A DNA stretch of 64,000 bases from Manis javanica (taxonomy: Eukaryota > Chordata > Mammalia > Pholidota > Manidae), in NCBI RefSeq assembly GCF_040802235.1, contig NC_133169.1, positions 42,229,034 through 42,293,033 of the forward strand, in the 5' to 3' direction. Shown piece after piece: positions 48,807-60,051 of this stretch. The notes under the pieces are model-generated. The model worked only from the letters and a program-made list of their open reading frames with translations. It was not told where the DNA came from and did not search any database. Position 1 is the first letter of the stretch, and every line of letters begins with the position of its first letter. Made by a program: the position numbers and the translations under genes.

Positions 48807-49920
48807 TGTTAGGCAGAAGAATAGATATGTGTGGGGTGAAAAGAGAATAAGGCCAGTAAAGCCCACAGAAGGAACTCAAAGACTTAGCCAGATAGAACTA
48901 GAGCCAGAAAGGAATACAGAGTTAATGGGTTAATTACTTGGAGCTGCAAAGTCCGGAAGTAACTTGGAATGTCCAGATATTCCCCAAATAAAGAAAAGTA
49001 TCTGAGTATGGCCCTTGTCTTCATTGTATCAATTAGATGATGCCATTGTAAAATCTACTTAGCCTGATAAAAGGCCCATTTTATTCTTTAACTTAATATA
49101 TATGCTGTTTTATCCTCTCCTCCAGCCCCTAATCAAGTAACTTTGCAACTAGGACAGGAAGCCTACCTCAGAAGTGTAAATAACCTATGTGGACAAAGAA
49201 TGCTGAGGTCCCAAACCAACATAGTCACCTAGATAATCCTATTCTTAAGACAAAGCTTCAAAGGAATTTTAAATCACCTGTTCATGCCTTATGCTGACCC
49301 TTACCCAAGAAAGCACTATAAAAAACAGACCCCAAACCCTTAAGTGCACCTCCACTCTGAGGTTGCCCACACTTGCCTTTCTTTGAGTGTGTCACTCTCT
49401 AGGTACTACTCCATGTAAATAGGGAGGGGTTGCTGAGAGCTCTGATCTGGGGCTTGCAAGTTCCTGTCACCTAGGTGATCCAGACAGGATTGCAGCTGTA
49501 CCATCCTGCTCTTTAGTAGCCTGCCTGAAAATCTCCTTTATCTTTGGGAAGTTCTCAGAATATAATCTCATTCATCCAGTGCTCTACAGCTCCCCCACAT
49601 CCCAGGTGGGAGGGGCTCAGTCCCCATTCTGTGCAGATCCGAGGAATCACTGGACACCAGGTGACCCTGGCTTAAGGAGTTAGCAGGGATCTGTCCCATG
49701 CTGAGTAACAATTCAATGAGCATCCCTTTCCTTACTTTTTCCTTCCTATCTGCTTTAGTCAAGTAAACCTGCCTTTGTCTGCCTTGACTCTGGCCTGCTT
49801 CTCTTCTTGGGGTGCATTCAAGTAAAACTTTTACTCTGCTTCACTAATGTGTCTCTGCCCTTCAATTCTTTGCTGTCGTGGGGACAAGAACTGAGGAAAA
49901 TAAATCAACTCCCACTAACA
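48807..49920 (+). mobile_element. Complete ERV LTR (1114 bp), gamma-like (class I)
   Basis: It starts TGTTAG directly after the purine tract and ends CTAACA, forming perfect 6-bp inverted termini. A TATA-like CACTATAAAAAACAG lies near 49313-49328, followed by a pyrimidine-rich U5-like tail. The length and layout suit a class I (gammaretrovirus-like) LTR. No matching 5' LTR lies in the window, so it is the surviving 3' end. Confidence 0.72.
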
Positions 49921-51536
49921 GTAAAAAATGCTGTGTAGACAATAATTAAATCATTTCCAACCATCATATATACAGGAATATTGGTATGATTATATTTTAA
50001 TATCATTAAATATTGGCTTATCTTTTTCATGAATATGAAAGAGACTGTGTTTTTGCCAAAAAGGAATTCACACTTAAAAATAAAAATCAGGTAGGTGGGT
50101 TGTTTCAGATACACTTTTAGTATGAGGAATGAATATGTCCCAAATTTTGAATTATAATAGTACTAATTTTATTAAATTATCACTATATTAACTTATACTA
50201 AATATGAGTATAAAGTTTTAAATTATTGCAAAATGTACATGGCTTATTTGGTATATATTTTTTACTCTGATGCACCCTAATTTTTTTCAAATAATTTTAA
50301 ACTTACAGAAAAGTTCAAGGATGCTGTGAAGAACATTCAAATAACCTTTCCATCTATCCCCAGTTTGAAATCCTTTTTTGCATTAGAGGCATGTGATAAA
50401 AGATATTAAATATAATATAATTGTATTTAATTTTATTCCCTGTTTCTGTTGATTTTTTTTTTTATTTTTGCATTTCAGGATCAGGGTTTTTAGTTGCAGT
50501 GTCCCTTTAGTCTTTTATAACCTGAAGTAGTTCTTCAGTCTCTGTCTTTCAGGACATTGACATTTTTTGGAACACCTTACAGTTTTTAAAGGAAATGTGC
50601 CATCATTTGGGATTTCCTTTTTTACTTCATAATTTGTAGGTCAGCATTTTTTACTATAATATTACATTAGGATCAAACTCAAGGCACACTATGACAACAT
50701 ATCTTTATTTTATTCAATGGATTTTGAGATGTTAGTGTTTTTATTTATTTGTACTCCAGTTATGATCTCTGGGGCTTGGGAGATTAAAACCTATGAATAT
50801 GAAGGAAAGAGAGGTTTCTAAATTGGTAATTAGTAATTCAGATATGGCCCTGAGGTTTGGTCACTGCCCCTGAGGTTTCAGGTATTCTATGTCTTGTTGG
50901 GAGAACTTATATCATAGGTTCCCACTGGGAGGTGCTGTTTCAGTACAACACATGGTGGATTCCTACTTTCCTTCACTTCTTCCAAATTTCCATAATGGAA
51001 AGACAAGATATAAAAAGTTAAATGATTTATTGTTTTTACAATCTTAAAATATCAATGACACAATGTATTACTTCCACACTAACATCAATACAACGTCCTG
51101 CTTATATAAAATAGTTGAAAATTCATTATTGAGCTTTTTTCCCTTCTAGATTAAGTACATATATTCAGAGTTCACTGTGGAAAAGTTATGTGGAATTGGT
51201 TCCTTTTTTAAAAAAATCAACATGTTATGTTTTTCATTTGAAATGCAGTCATTTCATTTGAGTAAATATTCATCGATTTTAATTTTTACCTCCACCTCTC
51301 ATGAGTTACCTTTTGCATATGGAGTATAAATATGCCACCCCAAAGGAAAAAAATACAAATGAATATGTTTGTATACATAAATAAATAAATAAATAAATAA
51401 AAACATATAAATTGTACATGTATAAACAATAAAATTTATACTCAACATAATCCCACTCACTTCTGATCCTTATCACTGTTTCTCTCAGCACCTCACAAGA
51501 AAGCACTCTCACGGTTTTAAGGATTATCTTTCCTGT
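49921..51536. repeat. Paralogous segment, copy 2, left half
   Basis: Homologous to 36130-37700. It begins right at the LTR end and stops at the 3' LTR of the minus-strand provirus. An (ATAA)n microsatellite sits at about 51376-51402. No gene is recognised. Confidence 0.6.
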
Positions 51537-51857
51537 TGTAACTCTGGGAGAAAATATGTTTCTAGCCTGGGGAAAATTATCTTTGAAGCCAAAATCAGTT
51601 AAAGGGAGAAATAAAGTGGAAGAAACACATTTATTGCTTACACACAGTTGTCTACTTCTGCTCACCAGTGTCTCTAGTAACCCAGCTTCCCAAAGGGACC
51701 CCACCCAACCACTCTGGTCCAGTCATGCCCTCACTCCCCTTGTAATTATCTATTGATATGGAGATAGACTACTTCTCTCCACTCTTTGGAAACACCTATT
51801 GATATGGAGATGCACTGAGGCCAGCTGAGAGCTTCAGGAAATATTACAATTTTATCC
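51537..51857 (-). mobile_element. 3' LTR of the minus-strand provirus
   Basis: Aligns along its length with the 5' LTR at 59208-59532 and the solo LTR at 7091-7415. Preceded (minus-strand sense) by internal sequence ending GAAGGGGTGTGCTCC. Confidence 0.75.
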
Positions 51858-52190
51858 GGAGCACACCCCTTCAGAAATCTCACCTCACAATCTACTCACT
51901 CCCTATCTTTCACAATGGCACCTGTGTGAGAAAGGTGGAGCACTGTAACCAGACTAATAATATACAACAACAATAGCAATAAAACTGTGATATCCTCAGG
52001 CCAGAAGATTCAGCTAGATTCAAAGTCCTATGAAGTTTAAGGCCATAACTCACCCATTCCACAGGCGGTCAGCAGGTGAACAGGTAGGGAGTTCACAGCG
52101 ATCACCATGAGGAAACTGCAGCCAGGGGGCAGGTCCAGGCCACAGGGACTGTAAAGCAAATAACCTTAAAGAAGATAAGATGAATGTTTT

Positions 52191-52524
52191 TCTTTTTTGA
52201 GAGGGCATCTCTCATATTTATTGATCAAATGGTTGTTAACAACAATAAAATTCTGTATAGAGGAGTCAATGCACAATCATTAATCAACCCCAAGCCTAAT
52301 TCTCAACAGTCTCCAATCTTCTGAAGCATAATGAACAAGTTTTTACATGGTGAACAAATTCTTACATAGTGAATAAGTTCTTACATGGTGAACAGTGCAA
52401 GGGCAGTCATATCACAGAAACTTTTGGTTTTGATCACGCATCATGAACTATAAACAATCAGGTCAATTATAATTATTCGTTTCATTTTTATAATTGATTT
52501 AAATGTGAATCCCAAATTTCTCCC

Positions 52525-52565
<41 letters not shown>

Positions 52566-52881
52566 AAAATGATGAAGTGGTAGGTAGATGCAAGATAAAG
52601 GTAGAAAACATAGTTTAGTGCTGTAAGAGGGCAAATGTAGATGATCAGGTCTGTGCCTGTAGACTATGTGTTAATCCAAGCTATACAAGGGCAACAAAAT
52701 ATCCATGGATGCAGAAGATTTCTCTCAAAACGGGGGTGGGAGGGTGGGTGACGTTCTAAGTCTCACCTGTCTTGATCCCCAATTTCTCACCTGACGGCCC
52801 CCCTGCAACTGTGCCTGTCTTAGGTTGTTCCTCCCTTGAGGAATCTTACCTGTCTCTGGCTAACCAGTCATCTTTCGGGGC
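52191..52881 (-). mobile_element. 5'-truncated copy of the composite's ERV segment
   Basis: It is co-linear with 15651-16330, sharing the (ATT)n run, U3-R region and terminal GATGCCCTCTC, with an AATAAA and a short A-tail (T6 at 52193-52198). Flanks AAGATGAATGTTTT (52177-52190) and AAGATGCATATTTT (52882-52895) form a 14-bp TSD with two mismatches. It is therefore an L1-machinery insertion, not an LTR-mediated one. It lies inside the older provirus. Confidence 0.8.
52526..52565 (+). repeat. (TTA)n microsatellite
   Basis: About 13 TTA units within the composite fragment. The corresponding run at about 15985-16010 has about 7 units. Confidence 0.9.
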
Positions 52882-52982
52882 AAGATGCATATTTTAATGA
52901 CACCAGCAAAGGCAAATCTTGTCCATCAGGTAGGATGCATGCAAGGAGTGGTCCTGTGACAGGACAGTGGCAGGCGAGGTAC

Positions 52983-54362
52983 GGCGAGGGAGTCCAAGGG
53001 AGGGCAAGGGGGCCCGAGGGAGTCTGAGGAAGTCTGAAGGAGGGCGAGGAGACTGAGGGAGTTGAAAGGAGTCGGAGGGAGTCCGAGGGAGTCCTAGACA
53101 GGGCAAGGGAGGAGCAGGGATTCCAGTGATTTCAAAGGAGGGCGAGGGATTTCGAGGGAGGGCGAGGGAGTGCCTGGGATTCCGAGAGGGTCTGAGTGAG
53201 GGCAAGGGAGTCTGAGGTAATATGAGGGATTCCGAGGGAGTCCGAGGGGGTACAAGGGTTTCCAAGGATGGTGAAGAAGTGCGTGGGATTCCAAGAGAGT
53301 CTGGGTGAGGGCAAGGGTGTCTGAGGGAATCCGAGGGAGGGTGAGGGAATCCGAGGGAGGGCGAGGGATTCCAAGGGTTTCCGAGTGACTCCGAGGGAGG
53401 GACAGGGAGTTCGACGGAGACCGAGGGAGTCCAAGGGAGGGTGAGGGACTACAAGGGAGTCCTAGGGAGGGCGAGGGAGTCCCAGGGTGGGCGGGTGATT
53501 CTGAGGGATGGCGAGGGTGTCCGAGGGAGGGCGTGTGAGGGCAAGGTAGTCCGAAGGAGTCCGAGTAATTGCGAGGGAGTCCGACTGAATACGAGGGAGT
53601 CCATGTGAGGGCAAGGCAGTCCGAGGGAGGGTGAGGGAAGGTGAGAGAGGGTGTGGGAATCTGAGGGATTCCGAGGGAGGGCGAGGGAGTCCCAGGGATG
53701 GTGAGGGCATGCAAGGGAGGGCGAGTGAGGGCAAGGTAGTCTGAAGGAGTCCGAGTGATTGCGAGGGAGTCCGACAGAATCCGAGGGAGTCCAAGTGAGG
53801 GCGAGGGAGTCCGAGGGAATCCGAGAGAGTCCGAAGGATGGCAAGGGAGTCCGAGGGACCCCGAGGGAGTCCGAGGGAGCCTGAGGGAGTCCAAGTGAGG
53901 GCGAGGGAGTCCGAGGGAGCCCAAGGGAGTCCGAGTGAGTGCGAGGGAGTCTGAGGGAGGGTGAGGGCATCCAAGGGAGGGCGAGTGAGGGCAAGGTAGT
54001 CCGAAGGAGTCCGAGTGATTGCGAGGGAGTCCGACAGAATCCGAGGGAGTCCGAGTGAGGGCGAGGGAGTCCGAGGGAATCTGAGAGAGTCCGAGGGACG
54101 GCGAGGGAGTCCAAGGGAGCACGAGGGAGTCTGAGTGAGTGCGAGGGAGTCCGATGGAATCTGAGGGAGTCCGAGTGAGAGCAAGGGAATCCAACAGAAT
54201 ACAAGGGAGTCCGAGGGAGGGCAAGGGAGCCCGAGGGAGAGCGAGGGAAGGTGAGAGAGGGCGTGGGAGTCCGAGGGATTCCAAGGGAGGGTGAGGGATG
54301 CTGAGGGAGTCCGATGGAGGGCGACAGGGTCTGTGGGAGTAGGAGGGATCCCGAGGGAGGCC
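52983..54362 (+). repeat. Minisatellite, 10-bp G-rich unit with higher-order structure
   Basis: About 138 degenerate copies of a 10-bp unit close to CCGAGGGAGT. Blocks of ~20 units recur at longer spacing. For example, the block from GTGAGGGCAT at 53701 reappears at 53961 (260-bp offset), and a related block lies 190 bp earlier near 53531. Almost every unit carries a GGG on the plus strand and many carry a CpG. Because the unit lacks stop codons and its length is not a multiple of three, all three minus frames stay open for ~300-400 codons of Pro/Ser/Leu-rich text. These are not genes. Confidence 0.95.
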
Positions 54363-54639
54363 AGGCCGGACACTTAGATTTTAATCTGCATCCCATTTTT
54401 TTCTGGCTATGATTTTGGCAAGTCGCAAAACCCCTGTGGGAATCAATTTCTTCATTTATAGAAATGGGAGGTATGTGCACAGACCATCAAGATAAACAAA
54501 ACTTCCCTGTAAGATGCTCTTACATCCTGAATGTTTTAGGTGCACTACCATGACCATTGGGTGTTATTCTGCTGTTATTCCAGTAACATAGTAACATACA
54601 GGAGGCCAGCTCCAGGCATTTTCCCAAGGTGCCAGAAGG

Positions 54640-55452
54640 GCCAGCCATTGCTGGGCCATGTGTCAGAATGTCCAGGGCCGTGTCCACTCAACAGAGTCTC
54701 CAGGGTTTAATGCATTTGGGACTGGCAGCAGGGTGTTGCTCTGCTGGTCATATCCTAACTTCAGTAACTCCTCTTTGGTTTGCACAAACACTTGTATAGG
54801 AAAGGCAGCCATGTGTGTTAGCATATCCACAGGGCTCAAGGCTCCTTTTCAGTGCTTCTCATTCAAACGCCATAGAACTGTGCATAAGTGAACTGACCAT
54901 CCCTGTAGACTATTGGTGTCTGACTTCAGGCCATATTTCAACAAACCATTGTACCTCTCTATCATGCCTGCTCTGGTAAGGATATATGGTACATGACACT
55001 TCCACTTTATCCCTAACTGATGTACAAATTCTTGTAATATGTGTCCAGTAAAGTGGGTACCTTGATTGCTCTGTCACCTGTGGCTAGCCATAGGCTGCAA
55101 AGAGACGCTCTAGGCCCCTCTTGGTGTTTTGCTGATTTGCACAATGTGCAGGAAAAGCAACTAACAGAACAGTAGCTGTGTCCACACAAGTCCCGGCATT
55201 CTGACACCTTCTGATATGGGCAGAGGCCCAATAGAGTCTAACTGCCACCTGACAAGGGGTATCAGAGCCTTTACTGTGGTCCATGTTGCTGTAGGATTTA
55301 TTGTAAGCCCCTCTTAGAGCACACAAGACACTCATTCTGGGTTCTGCTGACTTATTCAAAGGTCTACAGCAAGCCCCACTGATGAGCGAGAGCCCCCATT
55401 GTCTTTTGTCCTGCATGCAGCAAGTGCTGATGTAACTATTGGGCCACATCAA
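54640..55452 (-). pseudogene. ERV integrase remnant
   Basis: The frame at 55452-55084 carries the N-terminal part and the start of the catalytic core (CVDTATVLLVAFPAHCANQQ, first catalytic Asp). The core continues in another frame with SNQGTHFTG near 55070-55045, where the second catalytic Asp is Asn (codon 55065-55067), and AGMIERYNG near 54970-54940 with the catalytic Glu. Downstream text (VQTKEELLKLGYD) is the usual C-terminal region. Frameshifts and stops break it. Confidence 0.8.
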
Positions 55453-55585
55453 AGGCAGGCTTTCCTTCTAGCCAACAGACCTCGGCCAATGTGCCTGCTG
55501 CTTCATTCCCTGGGGATGCCAAAGGCAAATGGCCAGTCACATGATCTATGATAACTGTCTTAGTTTGACCAGAGGCCCATAGGTC

Positions 55586-55981
55586 TTACCACAACTCTAG
55601 CCCCCAAAGAGGCCAGTGAAAAACCATCCTGTTGGCACGGTGCCATAATGGTAGCTGTAGAGTCAAGTGCCAATAGACAGACCAGCTGTCAGGACAGACA
55701 ACTATAAGGGAGATCTCCTGGTTGATCATGAGCCATACCACGTGCATCTCAGTCCATTGCCTGCTCTTCCACGCTCCATCCTCCATCCATATTGTCTCAG
55801 CCTTAGGATGGAAAGCCACAGCCCTCCACCTTGGGGGCTGCCCATGACTGGAGCCATCTGTGTACCAAGCATCTTCAGGTATAGAGGCTTTTCCCTCCTG
55901 ATAAGAACTCATGGCTACAAATGGCTCAAAATAAGTTCTTCCCTCTTTCCACTGGTATTTATTACTGGCCCAAATAAGCAT
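55586..55981 (-). pseudogene. ERV RNase H remnant
   Basis: A 131-residue frame with the RNase H landmarks WYTDGSS (first Asp), WTEMHVVWL (Glu) and CPDSWSVYW (Asp), in the right order and spacing for a retroviral RNase H. It is the longest surviving open piece of pol. The flanking RT and integrase are broken. Confidence 0.85.
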
Positions 55982-56417
55982 TGGAGTTCTCCCCTAAGGG
56001 CTATTGGATGGGGTGCTGTGCTGCTGCAAATATGTGACCATTTGGCCAGTTTAGGTACCTGTGCCATGTGATTTCATGGCCTTTGGGTCTAGTCTTACAT
56101 CCTGTGATGGGATAATTGGTTATTACATAGGTCAGAGTTGTTCCAGTGATGGGCTCAGTAGCCAGCAAAGCATGAAACTCAGCAGCCAGCGGCTACTCTA
56201 TCAAGGTGTACTGGACCTCTGCTCCTTTCTATAGTTGTGACCAGAATCCAATAGGTTAGTAGGTCCATTCAAGCTGCTGCCAAAGGCCCCATACATAACC
56301 TTCTTCAGTTACATGAACATCTAGCTTGTAGGGCCTTGATGAGTCCATTACATTCAAGGACTGTACTGCCTTGACTACCCACTTATCAGCAGTAAAAGCA
56401 GCTCTATATGTTTCATC

Positions 56418-57261
56418 TCAGTCACACCTGATGCCCTTCCATACCAACTGGTAAAAGGGCTTAAGAATTTGTGCCCAGTGCAGGATAAACACTACAGAGT
56501 AGCCCAAAAGACCCCAAAACTCTTGTGATGCTGCCACAGTGGTAGGGGTGGGGAAAGCCTGGACCTTTTCTATGACTGCTTCTGCAAAAAGTTTAATTTT
56601 ACCCAATCTGACAACCCCCAGGAACTGTGCTAACAAACCAGGTCCCTGAACACTGGTGCTGTTCACAGCCTGTCCTTTCTCCTGTAGATGTTGCAGCAGT
56701 CTAGGGCTGTTCCTAGACTGTGACACTTGGTGGGACTGTGGAGGTATGCCTGTGGAAGGACAGTGAATGTACACTGCAAGCTTTCCCAGGGGAAGGCAGA
56801 CTGTTTCTGACTTCCCTTTGTTATGGCAGTAGAGAAGAAAGCATTAGCAAGGTCCACAACATAATGACACATTCCTTGTTCATGACTGAGGGTGTCCACA
56901 AAGGGCTGCAATAGAGGGGACAGCAACACGCAGAGGGGTTGGGACTTTATTCAATACCCTGTAATCCATGGTCATATGCTTGGAGCTGTCTGGCTTCTTC
57001 ACTGGCCACACTGCGAGATTAAAAGGACTATGAGTGGCCTTTACGATGTCCAACTTCTCCAACTCTGATAGAGTTTCTCCAATTTCCTTGTGTCCCCAGG
57101 GGATAATACTGCTTAGTATTTGTCTCCCACTGAGGTACAGGCAGAGCTACAGGTGGGTGCTTGGCTAGTCCCCTCAGAACTGCCTTTACCACATGTACTC
57201 TCAGTCTGAACTCACCTGCAGTGTTCTGTAACCTCAAGTGCTGCAGGATATCCATACACAA
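56418..57261 (-). pseudogene. ERV reverse transcriptase remnant, active-site motif missing
   Basis: Fingers (FNLAVWPVKKPDSSKHMTMDYRVLNK, 57062-56880), palm up to VVDLANAFFSTAI (catalytic Asp, about 56860), VLPQAYLHSPTKCH, and then the thumb/connection (FLGVVRLGKIKLF, FPTPTTVAASQEFWGLLGY; 56774-56418). Between CH-S-L and the LQHLQEKG stretch the DNA is short and no YxDD box can be read, so a small deletion removed the active site. Frames are broken in at least three places. Confidence 0.85.
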
Positions 57262-57299
57262 AGTATATTCAGGGATAGGAGAAATATACTCAGTATACT

Positions 57300-58990
57300 C
57301 TACTGGGTTAATTCCCTATCCCCAGTGGGATTTGGGCTTTATTCAGTCTAATTGTCTCACCTCCATAGCTGCTTTTCACAGCTGGGGTCCCAGGAAAATG
57401 CTCAGAGTTGCCATTAATCAGATAACATTGAGCTCCTTTGCCTACCAGTGCCAGGACAATTTGTACATTCATGGGGGATCAATGAATTGGTAATTCTACA
57501 TGTGGCCTCTGGTCCCCACCACATCCCCTAAGGTGGGGGCCTTGACCCCCACCTCAGTCAAAGCACAATGCCCAGTCTTCCTCCTGTGTGGGTGAGGGCC
57601 CAGGCAGAGCCTGAATACTGTCTCCCAGGAAGTCCCACAGGGATACAGGCCAGACATGGGGCTTTGTCTCCAGCCTCCATGTCCTGGACCTCAGTGGCTG
57701 GAACTAGTCCTCTGGCTTTAACTGGTGTCACAGTTCTAACAGGACCCTATTGCACTGCCCATCAATAGGCACTTTCACTACCCCAGCCTTTATCAAATCA
57801 ACCCACATCTGAGTCCTCGAGACCTTCCCTGGTCCTTTGCACCTCTTCTTTCAGTAATAGCCTGTACTTCCTTACATTCTCTTATTATTTCAACCTCCTC
57901 CAGAGCTGCTAAACTATGAGTAGCCTCACTTATGGGCTGCTCTATGTGGGATGTAAGAATAGTCAATAGGGACACAAGGAGAGATGGGGAGCTGTATGGA
58001 GCACCAGATTTCTCTTTCCTACAGTGAACAACTCCTCACTGGGGCCCTAAGGGTCCGTATTATAGATGATATTTTGCATGCCCAATTCCTGTAACACCTG
58101 CTGGAGCTCTGTATGTTTTCCAGCTGGTGGGTAAATATGGTAAATCACCCCGATTAGGCCAAACTACCCTGATGGCTGCTGTAAACCAATCCAGAAGTTC
58201 CTGATTCCCTGAGGTGTGATGGCCAGTTTTCAACCACTGCCAGAGAGAAGGGTGAGTCATCAACAAAGTCAGTCTACCCATTTCAGAACCGGACATAAGA
58301 ATGTTTTCAACCCCCATACCCCAAAGATACCAATGCCATGTAGGCAGAGGTTCTTACAGCTTCTGCTAAAACTTGGTGCTCATGTGCATCAGCTCATCCT
58401 GGGTATAGGGGCAGAGCATTGAGTGATCCACACCTAAGGAGGGGGCAGCTCGTTCCCTTGAGGAGCATGTGGTTGTTGCATTTTTATTTTCTTATTTACA
58501 GCCATGCAGGCCTTTAATATGAGAGGTGCTAATGCCTTGGGCTGTAGCCTCAGCAGTAGTTCAGCTGTCAGTCCCACCCCCTCATCCTCTCCGGACATCT
58601 CCTCTACCCTCTCCAGGGCTGAAGCCACCACTCTTTCATCCCTCTCCTACTTGGCCTTCTGAAAAGTGGATTCTCTTGCTTCCTCCTCTCTCACTGCTAA
58701 TGTATCTCCCAGGAGAAAAACCTGTCTTCTCAATAAATGTCTCTTTTAAGGGCATCCTCTAGGTCACCACTCACCTCCTCCAAGTGAAGCCAAATTGTGT
58801 CTCTCTCCTCTAAAACACTTTCCCCTACCTCAAGAAACAAACATCCCACAATCCTGGCTTTGGCATGTCTACTCAGGGCCTCTGAGCAGTCTTCTGTCTC
58901 ACAGAGGTCTGATTCCAGAGCTTCTGGTGTCTCCACCCTTCCCCAATTCTGGAAAAGGCCCCACCCATCTAGTAGGAGCTTTACCCTAGT
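57300..58990 (-). pseudogene. ERV gag and protease region, heavily degraded
   Basis: Short frames at 58631-58434 and 58317-58060 (WQWLKTGHHTSGNQELLDWF, WPNRGDLPYLPTSWKTY) are in the position of gag. 57975-57300 would hold nucleocapsid/protease, but no DSG or CCHC motif is convincing. The assignment rests mainly on position between the 5' LTR and the RT. Confidence 0.5.
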
Positions 58991-59207
58991 CTAAATTTCC
59001 CACTAGGTGCTCCCCAGTTGGGAGCCCCACAGATATGGGTCTCCTGGCTGATGCCACACCCTCCACTGTTGGAGCCACTGGGGAACTCTCCACCATCCAC
59101 AGGGACATTTCCTGGTATCTCCACATCATCTCCAGGGGAAGCCTGCCTAAGTGTCACACCCACAAAGACAGATTTTGGGTTCAGATGTCCTACTGACTCT
59201 TGCCAGA

Positions 59208-59532
59208 TGTAACCCAGGGATGGGGTGAGGAATAAGTTCCCAGCCCTGGGCAAATAATCTTTGAAGCCAAAATCAAAGGGAGAAATCAAGTGGTAAACAC
59301 TTGTTTATTGCCTACAAGCAGTCTTCCACTTCTGCTCATCTGTGTCTCTCATGAACTGGCTGCAAAAAGGGGTTCCACCCCACCTCTCCAGTCTAGATAT
59401 GCCCTCGCTTCCCCTTGTAATCACCTGTTGATTGGAGATGGACTACTTCTCTCCACCCCTTGGCAACATCTATTGATATGGTGACGCACTAAGGCCAGGG
59501 GGAAAATTCTGGAAATATTGCAATTTTAACCA
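59208..59532 (-). mobile_element. 5' LTR of the minus-strand provirus
   Basis: A partner of 51537-51857. On the minus strand the AATAAA at about 59300 precedes a short R/U5 and the terminal GGTTACA. TC and then TGGCAAGAGTCAGTAGGA follow, a plausible primer-binding site. The flank beyond 59532 continues the paralogous segment. Confidence 0.75.
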
Positions 59533-60050
59533 CCCTTGTGTTCCATTGTTTTAAGAGAAGAGCCATGTATGTTTTCTTTTTTCATAGTGTAGTATGTAGA
59601 CTCTCTTGCAGTAGCTTTTTCACTTACTACTTGCTGGGAATCATTACTTATCAGTGCTAGAGATTGCCTTTCTTATATATTATAGCCAATGAATAACCTA
59701 TTCTATTATGTATACCATAGTTTTACTAATATCCTGTGTTTGACATTCAGGTACTTTACAAAATTTTGCAATTATGAATAACACAATACATAAAAAACCT
59801 TTGAAAGATATTATTGAATTTAGGAGGTACATCAGGGTAATACCTAAGTGAGCCAATAACTGTTCATCAGCCTCTGTTTTTCACTTCCTCACAGCATTCT
59901 ATCACTATGTTCAAAGCCCAGTGTCCATAAACTCACGTTTTTACACATTCAATTGTTTTGAATATAGCAAAAACAATTAACCCAAAAAAGGATTATTTTG
60001 CCCATGTAGAGATTTCCTGTTTCAGATACCCCCAAAAAACTGCATCAAGG
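59533..60050. repeat. Paralogous segment, copy 2, right half
   Basis: Homologous to about 37700-38360 but without the inverted duplication, with arm A then arm B' in simple order (GCTGGGAATCATTACTTATC ... TTTTACTAATATCCTG). It ends where the next L1 begins. Confidence 0.65.
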
Positions 60051-60051
60051 C

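Larger units (their letters stand above)
51537..59532 (-). mobile_element. Degraded ERV provirus (8 kb) with both LTRs, env replaced
   Basis: Minus-strand order: 5' LTR (59532-59208), a possible primer-binding site starting TGGCAAGAGTCAG just inside the LTR, gag-like frames (about 58990-58000), protease/RT linker and RT (57300-56400), RNase H (about 55980-55590), integrase (about 55450-54640), then a minisatellite and an L1/ERV-composite fragment where env would be, and the 3' LTR. The outer flanks are contiguous in the paralogue at 36.1-38.4 kb, which confirms the ends. No reading frame is intact. Class is undecided between ERV-L-like and class I. Confidence 0.75.

Noticed and set aside
52983-54362. 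CRISPR-like array
   Set aside because: Units are contiguous 10-mers without spacers, in a mammalian genome.
53094-54480. Three long minus-strand open frames as a proline/serine-rich protein gene
   Set aside because: They are the reading of a 10-bp tandem array with no stop codon in its unit. All frames are equally open, with no start context and no unique sequence.
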